DNA of 64,000 nucleotides from an uncultured Halomonas sp. (GTDB lineage Bacteria > Pseudomonadota > Gammaproteobacteria > Pseudomonadales > Halomonadaceae), in assembly GCF_947500835.1 (NCBI RefSeq), contig NZ_CANMTQ010000006.1:1-64000 (forward strand), given 5' to 3'. Made by a program: the position numbers and the translations under genes. Below are positions 1 through 9,571 of this stretch, piece by piece. The notes beneath the pieces were generated by a model. The model was not told the origin of the DNA, searched no databases, and saw only the letters and a program-made list of their open reading frames with translations. Numbering within the stretch: position 1 is the stretch's first letter; the number at the start of each line of letters is the position of its first letter.

Positions 1-104
1 TGCATCCGATCGCTTGCAAGCGCCCACATGAATTACCTGATCAATTGTTAAAGAGCGGTGCCGATGCCTTTCGGGTGCCCCCTCGTCGGCAGCAGCGGAT
101 GCGT
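1..104 (-). other. 5' leader of an rRNA operon (16S lies beyond the left edge)
   Basis: Read on the minus strand, this segment runs toward the left edge and carries a CGCTCTTTAACA boxA-type element (46-57). The sequence after it closely resembles the pre-16S leader of gammaproteobacterial rrn operons (ATTGATCAG..., then TGTGGGCGCTTGC). In rrn operons boxA recruits the Nus antitermination complex and the leader base-pairs with the 16S 3' flank for RNase III processing. The 16S gene itself is not in the window, so the assignment rests on the leader and the promoter upstream of it. Confidence 0.85.
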
Positions 105-133
105 ACTCTACGGATTCCGGCCGAGCCTGGCAA
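105..133 (-). promoter_or_regulatory. rRNA operon promoter
   Basis: On the minus strand a -35 TTGCCA (128-133) is followed after exactly 17 nt by a -10 TAGAGT (105-110). An A/T-rich tract (151-162) lies upstream at UP-element distance. The position, about 50 nt upstream of boxA, fits the main rrn promoter. It sits immediately downstream of tyrS, so tyrS transcripts could also read into the operon. Confidence 0.75.
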
Positions 134-178
134 GCCCTCGCCGAGAAAAAATTACGGCGAAGATCGTATAGTCGACAT

Positions 179-1378
179 TCAGGTTAACACAACCCTTGCG
201 TAGCGCTTCTTGCCGGCCTGAATCACATAGCTTCTACCTGTTTCGAGCATATGATCGCGCTGGACGACATCACCATCAACCTTGACTCGTCCGTTGCCCA
301 GCATGTCCTTGGCTTGAGCGCTGTTATTGACCAGGTTGGCGCGGTTGAGCACAGTAGCGATGGGCGCCTGAGCATTTCCGTCGAAATCGACGCTGATTTC
401 TGGCAAATCCTCGGGGAGTTCGCCTTCGGCCAGTTGATTGCCAGCGGAACGATGGGCATTGGCGGCGGCCTGCTCGCCGTGATAGCGCGTAATCAATTCG
501 CGCGCCAGCTCCATCTTGATATCCCGCGGGTTGGTCCCGGTTTCGATATCACGCCGAATGCCCTCTATCTCGTCATTGCTCTTGAGTGACAGCAGTTCGA
601 AATAGCGCCACATCAGACTGTCCGGCATGGATACCAGCTTGTTGAACATGACTCCGGGTGGCTCATCGAGACCCACATAGTTCCCCAGCGACTTGGACAT
701 CTTCTGCACGCCATCGAGCCCTTCAAGCAACGGCATGGTGATGACTACTTGAGGCTCTTGATCAAAATGCTTCTGGATCTCGCGTCCCATCAATAAATTG
801 AACTTCTGATCGGTGCCGCCCAGCTCGACGTCGGCTTTCAGTGCGACCGAGTCATACCCCTGTACCAGCGGATAAAGAAACTCGTGGATGGAGATGGACT
901 GGCCCGACCGGTAACGCTTTTCGAAATCATCCCGCTCGAGCATGCGCGCCACGGTGCTTTGCCCGGCCAGCTCGATCATGTCTGCGGCACTCAAGGCGGT
1001 GAACCATTCGGCGTTGAAGCGCACCTCCGTCTTGTCACGATCGAGGATCTTGAAAACCTGCTCGCGGTAAGTCTCGGCATTGGCCTTGACCTCTTCTTCG
1101 GTAAGCGGCTTGCGGGTGACATTCTTGCCCGAAGGATCACCAATACGTCCGGTGAAATCACCGATAAGGAAGATGACTTCATGTCCTAGATCCTGGAACT
1201 GACGCATCTTGGTCAATAGTACGCTGTGCCCCAGATGAAGATCCGGAGCGGTGGGATCGAAGCCGGCCTTGATACGTAACTTGCGCCCTGAAGCGAGCTT
1301 TTTTTCAAGCTCGTCTTCAAGCAATATTTCATGAGCGCCTCGTTTGAGTAACGCCAGCGTATCGGCAACGTCGGTCAT
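179..1378 (-). CDS. tyrS: tyrosyl-tRNA synthetase (TyrZ-type)
   Basis: Class I aminoacyl-tRNA synthetase that charges tRNA-Tyr with tyrosine in the cytoplasm. The 399-residue product has the HIGH-type signature HLGH at 48-51, the KMSKS loop at 226-230, and a C-terminal S4-like RNA-binding domain from about residue 335. The form HLGHSVLL and the overall sequence match the TyrZ subfamily found in Pseudomonas and Haemophilus rather than the E. coli TyrS type. It is divergent from anmK, as in pseudomonads, and its 3' end abuts the promoter of an rRNA operon. The start is the ATG at 1378. Confidence 0.97.
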   Translation of the reverse strand: MTDVADTLALLKRGAHEILLEDELEKKLASGRKLRIKAGFDPTAPDLHLGHSVLLTKMRQFQDLGHEVIFLIGDFTGRIGDPSGKNVTRKPLTEEEVKANAETYREQVFKILDRDKTEVRFNAEWFTALSAADMIELAGQSTVARMLERDDFEKRYRSGQSISIHEFLYPLVQGYDSVALKADVELGGTDQKFNLLMGREIQKHFDQEPQVVITMPLLEGLDGVQKMSKSLGNYVGLDEPPGVMFNKLVSMPDSLMWRYFELLSLKSNDEIEGIRRDIETGTNPRDIKMELARELITRYHGEQAAANAHRSAGNQLAEGELPEDLPEISVDFDGNAQAPIATVLNRANLVNNSAQAKDMLGNGRVKVDGDVVQRDHMLETGRSYVIQAGKKRYARVVLT

Positions 1379-1480
1379 CGACTCCTCTCCACTAAAAACG
1401 GTTGTCTGTACGAATGGAGCATGATGTTAGCATGTCTCGACTTGACGGTTGAGCACCCAAACAACAGTAGGAGAAAAAGG

Positions 1481-2629
1481 ATGCCCTTGTTTATTGGCCT
1501 GATGTCTGGCACAAGCCTCGACGGTATCGATGCCGCTCTGGTGCGGTGTGGCGAGGGACGTCCTGAATTGCTGGCCGCCAAGGGCATCAATATGCCAGAG
1601 GAGTTGCGCCAACAGTTATTGTCGCTGTGTCAGGCACGTACCGTTGCCTTTCAGGATCTGGCCGCTGCCGAGACAGCCTTTTGCCAACTACAGGCTGAAG
1701 CCGTCAGGCAGTTGCTCGATACAAGCGGTGTATCGATAAAGGAGATCAGCGCAATCGGAAGCCACGGGCAGACCATCGAGCACGCGCCCTATGGCTATCA
1801 GATACAGAATGGCCATAAAGCCGACAGCACGCCTTATACCCTTCAACTGGATAATCCCAGCCTGCTGGCCGAACTGACCGGCTGCCCTGTCGTTGCCGAT
1901 TTCCGGCGCCGTGATCTGGCGGCCGGTGGTCAGGCGGCACCATTGGCGCCAGCCTTTCATGCCGCGGTCTTCACCGCCGAGGAGGAATGGCGTGTCGTTC
2001 TCAACCTGGGTGGTTTCGCCAATCTGACCCTGTTGCCACCCACCACCTCCAAAGCCCCTGTCATTGGCTTCGATACCGGCCCGGCCAATGCCCTGCTCGA
2101 CGAGTGGCACGCTCATCATCGGCAAGAACGCTTTGATCGCGATGGCCAATGGGCTGCCGGCGGTCAGGTCGATGAGGCATTGCTGGATCGCCTGCTGGAT
2201 GACGATTTCTTTGGACGTCCACCGCCCAAGAGCACCGGACGAGAGTATTTCAACAAGGATTGGCTTACGGCTCGACTGACAGATCGAGAATCACCTCAAG
2301 CTGTACAAGCGACTCTGGCGGAACTGACTGCGGCCAGTATCTCCTCGGGAATCGAACAGGCCTGCCGGCAACAGGCAGTCGAGGGCGCGCTGACACTTAT
2401 CCCTTGTGGGGGCGGGGCACACAATGGAGATCTTCTCAAACGACTCGAGCGGCGCCTGCCTCAAATGGCCCTGACCTCCTGCGAATACTTCGGTTGGTCG
2501 CCGGACTGGCTGGAGGCAGGCGCCTTTGGTTGGCTGGCCTGGCGACGCCTGGAGAACCTGCCCGGCAATCTGCCTAGCGTGACCGGCGCAGGTGGCCCTC
2601 GGGTGCTGGGCGGCGTTTACAGCGCCTAG
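1481..2629 (+). CDS. anmK: anhydro-N-acetylmuramic acid kinase
   Basis: Phosphorylates and opens 1,6-anhydro-MurNAc to MurNAc-6-phosphate in cell-wall recycling. The 382-residue product begins with the ATPase phosphate-binding signature GLMSGTSLDG (residues 6-15) and contains the GFDTGP and PCGGGAHN motifs typical of AnmK in the hexokinase/actin fold. An in-frame ATG lies 60 nt upstream, but the start at 1481 is preceded by a good GGAG site 9 nt away and begins at the family-conserved N-terminus. The stop codon TAG lies inside the CTAG duplicated by the adjoining insertion element. Confidence 0.95.
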   Translation: MPLFIGLMSGTSLDGIDAALVRCGEGRPELLAAKGINMPEELRQQLLSLCQARTVAFQDLAAAETAFCQLQAEAVRQLLDTSGVSIKEISAIGSHGQTIEHAPYGYQIQNGHKADSTPYTLQLDNPSLLAELTGCPVVADFRRRDLAAGGQAAPLAPAFHAAVFTAEEEWRVVLNLGGFANLTLLPPTTSKAPVIGFDTGPANALLDEWHAHHRQERFDRDGQWAAGGQVDEALLDRLLDDDFFGRPPPKSTGREYFNKDWLTARLTDRESPQAVQATLAELTAASISSGIEQACRQQAVEGALTLIPCGGGAHNGDLLKRLERRLPQMALTSCEYFGWSPDWLEAGAFGWLAWRRLENLPGNLPSVTGAGGPRVLGGVYSA

Positions 2630-2816
2630 GGAATCGCTGCATAAATGTCTACGCGAGCTCGGCGCCCCCAACGAATTACTGCGTAGCGCGGTACTGGTGC
2701 GCCAGCCCGGTCGAAGGCTCGCCTAACCCCATGTTATGTTTCGCCTTCTGTGTTCCGTGCGCCTTGTAGCGTAGCGACGCCCGCTTATTTCGCTCGTCTA
2801 TTTATTCAGCAACTTC
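2630..2816. mobile_element. MITE-like element, 187 bp, with CTAG target duplication
   Basis: The segment begins GGAATCGCTGCATAAAT. Its reverse complement begins GGAAGTTGCTGAATAAAT, giving imperfect terminal inverted repeats. It is flanked on both sides by CTAG (2626-2629 and 2817-2820). A 4-bp YTAR duplication and GGAAg-type ends are features of the IS5 group, so this is probably a non-autonomous derivative or a shrunken remnant. No coding capacity is visible inside. It separates the convergent genes anmK and pilU. Confidence 0.6.
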
Positions 2817-3959
2817 CTAGTAGTCATCGTCCTTCAAAGAAAACCTGCCGGAGGCACTGACCGCAGCATCCAGGCCTGAGCAGGTCTGCTCGCCATACTT
2901 GATCATCATGCGCAGGTCGTTGGTTGAGTCCGCATGCACTAGTGCCACATCCTCGCTGACCTTGCCCTCTCTGTAGAGTTCGTAAAGAGCCTGGTCAAAG
3001 GTTTGCATGCCATGATCCTGTGAGCGCGCAATAGTCGTCTTTATTCCGACGATGTCTCCCTTGCGAATCAGATCGCTGATCAACGGAGTACGCAGCATGA
3101 GTTCCACCGCGGCATGTCGGGTCTTGCCATCTAAATCAGGCACGAGCTGCTGAGCAATGACCGCCTTGAGATTGAGCGATAGATCGAGCCAGATCTGGTC
3201 GTGGCGCTCCGCGGGAAAGAAGTTGATGATGCGATCCAGCGCCTGGTTGGCGTTATTGGCGTGCAGTGTCGCCAGACAAAGATGACCGGTCTCGGCAAAC
3301 GTCAGCGCATGCTCCATGGTTTCCCGGGTGCGTATTTCCCCGATCAGGATGACATCCGGCGCCTGGCGCAAGGTATTCTTGAGGGCTATCTCGAAGGATT
3401 CGGTATCGATCCCCACTTCGCGCTGATTGACGATGGCGCGATGATGCGGATGAATATACTCGATCGGGTCCTCGATGCAGATGATATGCCCACCTTGGGT
3501 TTCATTACGATGCTGAATCATCGAGGCCAAGGTCGTGGACTTGCCCGTTCCTGTACCGCCCACCACCAATACCAGACCGCGCTTGATGTTTGCCAACTCC
3601 GCGACAGCCTGGGGTAGCGACAGCTCATCGATGCGAGGAATATCGTAGGCGATACGACGTACGACCATGGCCATCTGGCTGCGCTGGTAAAAAGCACTGA
3701 CGCGAAAGCGTCCTTTACCCGCAAGGCTCAGCGCGAAATTGGCTTCTCGCTCGATCTCGAAGCGCTGATGATGATTATTGGGTAGCGTCGCGAGCACCAG
3801 CTCACTGACCTGCTCCACCGCTAGTGCTTGCTCCCCCAAGGCCACTAACTTACCACTGATTTTCAAGCTTGGAGGAGCATTGACCGAGACTAATAAGTCC
3901 GAAGCCTCCTTCTCGACCATGATGCTCAATAACTGCTCTAACCACTCTGCTGGCGTCAT
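2817..3959 (-). CDS. pilU: type IV pilus retraction ATPase PilU
   Basis: Secretion-superfamily hexameric ATPase that assists PilT in depolymerising type IV pili at the inner membrane. The 380-residue protein has Walker A GGTGTGKST at 134-142, a Walker B/Asp-box region (IICIEDPIE) and the ILIGEIRTRETM segment characteristic of PilT-like ATPases. It is longer at the C-terminus than PilT, as is usual for PilU. It lies 50 nt downstream of pilT and is probably co-transcribed. No pilin or assembly genes are in the window. Its TAG stop overlaps the CTAG flanking the MITE-like element. Confidence 0.94.
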   Translation of the reverse strand: MTPAEWLEQLLSIMVEKEASDLLVSVNAPPSLKISGKLVALGEQALAVEQVSELVLATLPNNHHQRFEIEREANFALSLAGKGRFRVSAFYQRSQMAMVVRRIAYDIPRIDELSLPQAVAELANIKRGLVLVVGGTGTGKSTTLASMIQHRNETQGGHIICIEDPIEYIHPHHRAIVNQREVGIDTESFEIALKNTLRQAPDVILIGEIRTRETMEHALTFAETGHLCLATLHANNANQALDRIINFFPAERHDQIWLDLSLNLKAVIAQQLVPDLDGKTRHAAVELMLRTPLISDLIRKGDIVGIKTTIARSQDHGMQTFDQALYELYREGKVSEDVALVHADSTNDLRMMIKYGEQTCSGLDAAVSASGRFSLKDDDY

Positions 3960-4009
3960 ACCCTGTCACTCCTATTAATTCTTCATTTTGTCAGCCAGCG
4001 CCATGTACT

Positions 4010-5056
4010 TTATTGAGCGCCCGTTTCCGGCAGCGTACTTTTGGCCCTGGCCTGAGCCTCTTGTCGAGTCACGAGGTTTTCGCTGACCAGCCTTGCCAGG
4101 GACGCGTCCAGGGTTTGCATACCTTGCCCGCCGCCGGTCTGAATGGCGGAGTAAATTTGCGCCACTTTGTCTTCGCGAATCAGATTACGTACCGCAGAGT
4201 TGGCCACTAGGATCTCATGAGCCGCCACCCGTCCGCCGCCCTGTCGCTTGAGCAGTGTCTGGGCAATGACGCCCTGCAAGGATTCGGAAAGCATGGAACG
4301 CACCATGGCCTTTTCGTCGCCGGGGAAGATATCAATGATCCGGTCAACGGTCTTGGCTGCGGAGGTGGTATGCAACGTCCCGAATACTAAATGGCCCGTC
4401 TCGGCAGCGGTCAACGCCAGACGGATCGTCTCCAGGTCACGCATTTCACCCAGCAGTATCACGTCCGGGTCTTCCCGCAGCGCCGATCTCAACGCCTCGC
4501 TGAAACCACGGGTGTCACGATGCACCTCCCGCTGGTTGATCAGGCAGCGCTTGCTGACATGCACGAACTCCACGGGATCCTCGATGGTGAGAATATGGTC
4601 GTAGCGGGTGTCATTGATATGATCGACCATCGCGGCAAGCGTCGTGGACTTGCCAGACCCGGTGGGACCGGTGACCAGCACCAGTCCTCGCGGAAGCGAG
4701 GCCAGACGCCGGAACACATCTCCCAATCCCAGCGCCTCCATACTCAATACTTCCGAGGGTACGACCCGGAAAACCGCGCCTACACCTCGGCCATGATTGA
4801 AGACGTTGACACGAAAGCGCGACACCCCGGGCACCTCGAAGGAAAAGTCGGTTTCTAGAGACTCCTCGAAATCTCGGCGCTGAACATCTCCCATGATGTC
4901 GTAGACCAAGGACCTTATCTCGCGATCTTCCAGCGCCGCCACATTAAGGCGACGAATATCCCCATCGACACGTATCATGGGCGGCAGGCCAGCGGAGAGA
5001 TGCAGATCCGAGGCGTTCTGTTTTGCCGAAAACGCTAGCAGTTCGGTAATATCCAC
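4010..5056 (-). CDS. pilT: type IV pilus retraction ATPase PilT
   Basis: ATP-driven motor that disassembles type IV pili, producing twitching motility and DNA uptake. The 348-residue protein starts MDITELLAF, like other PilT proteins. It has Walker A GPTGSGKST at 130-138, the LTIEDPVEFVH Walker B region, and the retraction-specific GEMRD and AETGHLVFGTLHT (His-box) motifs. It is the first gene of a pilT-pilU pair and is divergent from yggS, the arrangement seen in Pseudomonas. Confidence 0.96.
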   Translation of the reverse strand: MDITELLAFSAKQNASDLHLSAGLPPMIRVDGDIRRLNVAALEDREIRSLVYDIMGDVQRRDFEESLETDFSFEVPGVSRFRVNVFNHGRGVGAVFRVVPSEVLSMEALGLGDVFRRLASLPRGLVLVTGPTGSGKSTTLAAMVDHINDTRYDHILTIEDPVEFVHVSKRCLINQREVHRDTRGFSEALRSALREDPDVILLGEMRDLETIRLALTAAETGHLVFGTLHTTSAAKTVDRIIDIFPGDEKAMVRSMLSESLQGVIAQTLLKRQGGGRVAAHEILVANSAVRNLIREDKVAQIYSAIQTGGGQGMQTLDASLARLVSENLVTRQEAQARAKSTLPETGAQ

Positions 5057-5092
5057 GTTAGCTCCCTACTCATTCAAAAGGTTGGATCCGGC

Positions 5093-5800
5093 ATGTCAGA
5101 CGCTCCGGTCAGCGATTCACTAAACCGCGCCCAGCAACGGCTTATCGAGGCGCTCGAAAACGCCGGGCGTTCTTCGCAAGACGCGCATCTGCTCGCCGTA
5201 AGCAAGACCAAGCCTGCCACACTGATTCGTGAGGCTTATGCCTGCGGTCAGCGCGAATTCGGCGAGAACTATCTTCAGGAAGCGCTCGACAAGCAGGCAG
5301 AACTCGCGGATCTACAGGACATCGTCTGGCACTTCATCGGGCCGTTGCAGTCGAACAAGACCCGGGCCGTCGCCGAACACTTCTCCTGGGTGCATAGCGT
5401 CGATCGAATCAAGATCGCCCGCCGTCTCTCCGAGCAACGCCCGGACTCTCTGGGCCCGCTGAATGTCTGTTTGCAGGTCAACGTCAGCGCGGAATCCAGC
5501 AAGGCCGGCATCCCACCGGATGAACTCAACGCCCTTGCCGATGAAGTCGTTGCTCTTCCCAATCTGCACCTGCGCGGACTGATGGCCATTCCAGCACCCG
5601 CCACCGACCTGGCGAGCCAGCGCCAGCCCCTGGGTCACCTGCGCGACCTTCAGGAAGGGCTGCGTCAGCGCCTGCCGGACGCACCGCTGGACACCCTGTC
5701 CATGGGCATGAGCGATGACCTGGAAGCCGCCATTCTCGAAGGCGCTACTCTGGTACGTCTGGGCACCGCCATCTTCGGCGCTCGTGAATCTCATCACTGA
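5093..5800 (+). CDS. yggS: YggS family pyridoxal-phosphate homeostasis protein
   Basis: Single-domain, fold-III (alanine racemase-like) PLP-binding protein of 235 residues involved in vitamin B6 homeostasis. No enzyme activity is firmly assigned to the family. The PLP lysine is K38 in LLAVSKTK, and the phosphate-binding C-terminal SMGMSDDLEAAI and GTAIFG motifs are present. It lies 46 nt upstream of proC and begins the yggS-proC-yggT-metX-metW operon, a linkage conserved across many gammaproteobacteria. Confidence 0.95.
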   Translation: MSDAPVSDSLNRAQQRLIEALENAGRSSQDAHLLAVSKTKPATLIREAYACGQREFGENYLQEALDKQAELADLQDIVWHFIGPLQSNKTRAVAEHFSWVHSVDRIKIARRLSEQRPDSLGPLNVCLQVNVSAESSKAGIPPDELNALADEVVALPNLHLRGLMAIPAPATDLASQRQPLGHLRDLQEGLRQRLPDAPLDTLSMGMSDDLEAAILEGATLVRLGTAIFGARESHH

Positions 5801-5846
5801 TGCTGTATCGTTCACTCTTTCAACTTGCCACCGCACAGGTTTTCCC

Positions 5847-6674
5847 ATGACACACAAGATCACTTTCATCGGTGCCGGCAACATGGCAAGCGCCATCTTT
5901 GGCGGCATGATCGATAACGGCTATCCGGCCGATGCGATCACGGCCACCTCCCCGGACGACAGCGCTCTTGCACAGCTACGCGAGCGTCATGAGATCCATA
6001 CCAGCAGCGACAACGCCGCAGCCGTCGCCGAATCGGATGTCGTGGTGCTGGCGGTCAAGCCCAACATCATGCGCGACGTCTGCGCTGATCTGCGGGACAG
6101 CGTCCAGGCACGCCAGCCGCTGATCGTCTCCGTTGCCGCTGGTCTCACCGCAGATACACTGGACGAGTGGCTCGGCGGCGGACTACCCATCATTCGCTGC
6201 ATGCCCAACACCCCCTCGTTGGTAGGGGCCGGCGCCTCAGGGCTGTACGCCAACGCCCGAGTCAGCGAAGATCAGCGCCGGCTGACCACCACCCTGCTGG
6301 AAGCAGTAGGTTTGGTCGAGTGGGTCGACGACGAGGCGTTGCTGGAAGCCGTCACAGCCATTTCCGGCAGCGGGCCGGCCTATTTTTTCCTTGTTTTCGA
6401 AGCCTTGATCGATGCCGGTGAACGTCTTGGCCTGCCACCGGAAAGCGCTCGTCGTCTGACACTACAAACCGGCCTGGGCGCTGCCAAGATGGCTCAGCAG
6501 AGCGAATACGATCCGGCTCAGCTCAAGCGCAACGTCATGTCACCGGGTGGCACCACCGAGCGCGCCATCGAAAGTCTCGAAGATGGCGGTCTGAGGCAGC
6601 TGTTCAACGATGCCACCCAGGCCTGTGCAGCACGCGCCAGGGCATTGTCTGAAGAGATCGGCAAGAAAGATTAA
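5847..6674 (+). CDS. proC: pyrroline-5-carboxylate reductase
   Basis: NAD(P)H-dependent reduction of 1-pyrroline-5-carboxylate to proline, the last step of proline synthesis. The 275-residue protein has an N-terminal dinucleotide-binding GAGNMASAI motif and the family signature near ISGSGPAYFF and VMSPGGTTERAI. A longer reading frame exists upstream, but the ATG at 5847 matches the family N-terminus (MTHKITFIGAGNMA). It sits between yggS and yggT. Confidence 0.97.
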   Translation: MTHKITFIGAGNMASAIFGGMIDNGYPADAITATSPDDSALAQLRERHEIHTSSDNAAAVAESDVVVLAVKPNIMRDVCADLRDSVQARQPLIVSVAAGLTADTLDEWLGGGLPIIRCMPNTPSLVGAGASGLYANARVSEDQRRLTTTLLEAVGLVEWVDDEALLEAVTAISGSGPAYFFLVFEALIDAGERLGLPPESARRLTLQTGLGAAKMAQQSEYDPAQLKRNVMSPGGTTERAIESLEDGGLRQLFNDATQACAARARALSEEIGKKD

Positions 6675-6700
6675 AAGTTTAATTCATACGGAGGAGCCCT

Positions 6701-7291
6701 ATGGGCAGTCAACTAGGAAGCGCCGGCCTGATGCTGGTCAACACCCTGATCAACATCTACCTGTTTCTACTGATGCTGCGTTTCCTGCTACAGGTGTCGC
6801 GTGCTGATTACTACAACCCCCTCAGCCAGGGGGTAGTCAAGGCGACGCAGCCGGTAGTCAAACCCCTGCAAGGATTTCTACGCCCTATCGGGCGTTTCGA
6901 TCTGGCTACCCTGGGCGCAGGATTCATCATCAAGGCAATCAGTATCGTCGCTATCATGCAGGTCGCAGGCTACGGCATGCCGCCTCTAGGCGGTGTTGCC
7001 ATCGCATCGATCGCGGCACTTGCCAGCGCGATTCTCAAGATCTACTTCTTCGCCCTGATCGGCATGATCATTCTGAGCTGGGTCGCGCCCCAGGCAAGCC
7101 ATCCCGGGGCCATTTTGATCTTTCAACTGGTCGAGCCCATCATGGCGCCAGTGCGCAAGGTCATTCCGCCGCTAGGGATGATCGATCTGTCGCCGATCGT
7201 GGTGTTCATCGCCATCAACCTGATCGACGCCGTCGTCGTTGGATCGCTGACCCGGGCAGCGGGCATTTCTGGAGCCCTTGTCGGCCTTTGA
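6701..7291 (+). CDS. yggT: YggT family integral membrane protein
   Basis: Small membrane protein of 196 residues carrying two YggT repeats, each with a pair of hydrophobic segments (roughly residues 8-30 and 60-95, then 105-130 and 160-190). The family has been linked to osmotic or ion homeostasis, but the molecular function is not settled. A strong GGAGG precedes the ATG by 7 nt. The gene follows proC by 26 nt and precedes metX by 12 nt, so it is translated from the same operon. Confidence 0.92.
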   Translation: MGSQLGSAGLMLVNTLINIYLFLLMLRFLLQVSRADYYNPLSQGVVKATQPVVKPLQGFLRPIGRFDLATLGAGFIIKAISIVAIMQVAGYGMPPLGGVAIASIAALASAILKIYFFALIGMIILSWVAPQASHPGAILIFQLVEPIMAPVRKVIPPLGMIDLSPIVVFIAINLIDAVVVGSLTRAAGISGALVGL

Positions 7292-7303
7292 GAGCAAACC
7301 ACG

Positions 7304-8464
7304 ATGCCCACTACGCTTCCCGCTGACTCCGTTGGTCTGGTGACACCGCAAACGGCTCATTTCGATGAGCCCCTTGCGCTGGCCTGCGGCAAGACGCTCG
7401 AGGCCTACGATCTGGTGTACGAGACCTATGGGGAACTCAACGCCGAGCGCAGCAATGCGGTGCTGATATGTCACGCCTTGTCCGGCAACCATCACGCGGC
7501 GGGCTATCACGGCAAAGACGATGCCAAGCCGGGCTGGTGGGATGCGCATATCGGTCCAGGCAAGACCATCGACACCCGGCGTTTCTTCGTCATCGCGCTC
7601 AACAACCTGGGGGGCTGTCACGGCAGTACCGGCCCCTGCAGCACCAACCCCGCAACCGGCCGGCCCTGGGGGCCGACATTCCCGCTGATGACGGTGAGCG
7701 ACTGGGTATGTAGTCAGGCGCGTCTGGCTGATCGGCTGGGTATCGAGCGTTTCGCGGCGGTGGTTGGTGGCAGCCTGGGGGGCATGCAGGTACTGCAGTG
7801 GACGCTTAGTTATCCCGAGCGTATCGCCAATGCTGTGGTCATCGCCGCCACATCACGGCTTTCGGCGCAGAACATCGCCTTCAATGAGGTGGCACGCCAA
7901 GCCATTCGCTCGGACCCGGACTTTCATGACGGCTGGTACGGCGAACACGGCACTCTGCCGAAGCGAGGTTTGAAGCTGGCGCGCATGGTAGGCCACATCA
8001 CCTATCTATCCGAGCACTCCATGGGCGCCAAGTTTGGCCGCGACTTGCGCAGCGACGCTCTTAATTTTGGTTACGACGTCGAGTTTCAAGTGGAGTCTTA
8101 TCTGCGCTATCAAGGCGACATGTTCTCCACCGTCTTCGATGCCAATACCTACCTGTTGATGACCAAGGCGCTGGACTATTTCGATCCGGCGGCGACCTGT
8201 AATGGCGACCTGGCCACGGCGCTGGCGCCGGCCAGCTGTCCTTTTCTAGTGGTGAGCTTTTCTACCGACTGGCGTTTCGCCCCGGCACGCTCCCGGGAAC
8301 TTGTGGAAGCCTTGACACGTGCAAACAAGCCCGTGAGCTATGTCGAAATCGACTCGCCCCATGGACATGATGCCTTCCTTCTGCCTGATCCACGCTATCA
8401 GGCTGTATTTGGCGGCTTCATGAAGCGGATAACGCGAGAACTCGATCTGGAGAAAGGGGCATGA
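7304..8464 (+). CDS. metX: homoserine O-acyltransferase
   Basis: Alpha/beta-hydrolase that acylates homoserine, the first committed step of methionine synthesis. The 386-residue protein carries the nucleophile elbow GGSLGG (Ser157), an Asp in the FSTDWRF segment and a His in [10 protein letters not shown], forming the catalytic triad. The family includes both acetyl-CoA (MetX) and succinyl-CoA (MetXS) enzymes. The acyl donor cannot be decided by eye, although many gammaproteobacterial members are succinyltransferases. The stop codon overlaps the metW start (ATGA), indicating translational coupling. Confidence 0.94.
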   Translation: MPTTLPADSVGLVTPQTAHFDEPLALACGKTLEAYDLVYETYGELNAERSNAVLICHALSGNHHAAGYHGKDDAKPGWWDAHIGPGKTIDTRRFFVIALNNLGGCHGSTGPCSTNPATGRPWGPTFPLMTVSDWVCSQARLADRLGIERFAAVVGGSLGGMQVLQWTLSYPERIANAVVIAATSRLSAQNIAFNEVARQAIRSDPDFHDGWYGEHGTLPKRGLKLARMVGHITYLSEHSMGAKFGRDLRSDALNFGYDVEFQVESYLRYQGDMFSTVFDANTYLLMTKALDYFDPAATCNGDLATALAPASCPFLVVSFSTDWRFAPARSRELVEALTRANKPVSYVEIDSPHGHDAFLLPDPRYQAVFGGFMKRITRELDLEKGA

Positions 8465-9111
8465 TGCGAGCAGATCTCGCGCTGATTTATGACTGGGTAC
8501 CCGAAGGTGCACGCGTACTCGATCTGGCTTGTGGCGATGGTACCTTGCTCGAGGCTCTGGCCCGGGACAGAAAAGTGGCGGGCTATGGTCTTGAGATCGA
8601 TCCTGACGGCATCACCGCCTGTCTTGAGAAAGGGGTCAATGTCATTGAGCAGGATCTCAACCTGGGGCTCGCCAACTTCGACGACGACGCCTACGACATG
8701 ATCATCATGACCCAGGCCCTTCAGGCTCTGCGCCGGCCAGATCTCATGCTTGACGAAATGCTCCGGGTGGCAAGCGAAGGCATCATCACCTTCCCTAACT
8801 TTGCCTATTGGCGTCATCGCGTGCATCTGGGTATCAAGGGCTACATGCCGGTATCTAAATCACTGCCTCATGCCTGGTACGATACGCCCAACATCCACCT
8901 GTCGACCTTCAACGATTTTGAACATCTATGTCGGCAAAAAGGTCTGATCATCAGTGATCGTGCCGTCGGTAACGGCGATCACGAGGGTCACTGGAGCTCA
9001 CGCTGGTGGCCTAACCTGTTTGGAGAAACCGCCATCTTTCGTATTAGCCGCGGTCAAGGGCACAAACGCTCAAGGGCACAAACAGTAAGAAACACGGGGG
9101 AACTACTATGA
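8461..9111 (+). CDS. metW: methionine biosynthesis protein MetW
   Basis: SAM-dependent methyltransferase-fold protein of 216 residues, nearly always encoded next to metX and thought to cooperate with it. Motif I is [10 protein letters not shown] near residue 19, followed by the acidic GLEID segment. The C-terminal tail has a near-duplication in which the words for GHKRS and SRAQ come from a repeated short DNA sequence at 9057-9077. It overlaps metX by 4 nt and the next gene by 4 nt. Confidence 0.94.
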   Translation: MMRADLALIYDWVPEGARVLDLACGDGTLLEALARDRKVAGYGLEIDPDGITACLEKGVNVIEQDLNLGLANFDDDAYDMIIMTQALQALRRPDLMLDEMLRVASEGIITFPNFAYWRHRVHLGIKGYMPVSKSLPHAWYDTPNIHLSTFNDFEHLCRQKGLIISDRAVGNGDHEGHWSSRWWPNLFGETAIFRISRGQGHKRSRAQTVRNTGELL

Positions 9112-9554
9112 AAAGGGTCCTGCAAACGATAGCGCTGTTCTGGCTTGCCCTATTGGTAAGTCTGTCCGTCAGCGCAGAACAGCTCGAGCGCATCGGCGAT
9201 TACCGAATTCATTACAGCGCCGTGAACACCAGCTTCCTGACACCGGAAGTGGCCGCCGCCTATGACATTCAGCGCAGCAAGGTGATGGCGTTGCTCAGCG
9301 TCAGCGTCCTCGAGGATCAACCGGACGGCTCTGTTCGGCAGGTACAGGCAAACGTGGAGGGCGAGGTCGGGAATCTTGCCGGACAATCCCAACCCCTGGC
9401 CTTTCGCACCGTGCGCGAAGACGGCGCCATCTATCAGCTGGCCGTATTTCGCATTCAAGAAGACGAGCCCATGCGCTTCAACCTCAAAGTAGGCTTTGAT
9501 CGCAACAAGGAGCCCACCGAAATCGCCTTCATGCAGCGCTTCTTCATCGAGTAG
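9108..9554 (+). CDS. DUF4426 periplasmic protein
   Basis: A 148-residue protein of the DUF4426 family, which has no established function and is commonly the third gene after metX-metW in Pseudomonas and relatives. An N-terminal signal peptide is clear (KR followed by a hydrophobic stretch and a likely SVSA cleavage site near residue 23), so the product should be periplasmic. The ATG overlaps the metW TGA. The stop is followed by a T-run (TTTTTTT) that may end the operon, though only a short stem precedes it. Confidence 0.85.
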   Translation: MKRVLQTIALFWLALLVSLSVSAEQLERIGDYRIHYSAVNTSFLTPEVAAAYDIQRSKVMALLSVSVLEDQPDGSVRQVQANVEGEVGNLAGQSQPLAFRTVREDGAIYQLAVFRIQEDEPMRFNLKVGFDRNKEPTEIAFMQRFFIE

Positions 9555-9571
9555 CGTTTTTTTGATCGGGC

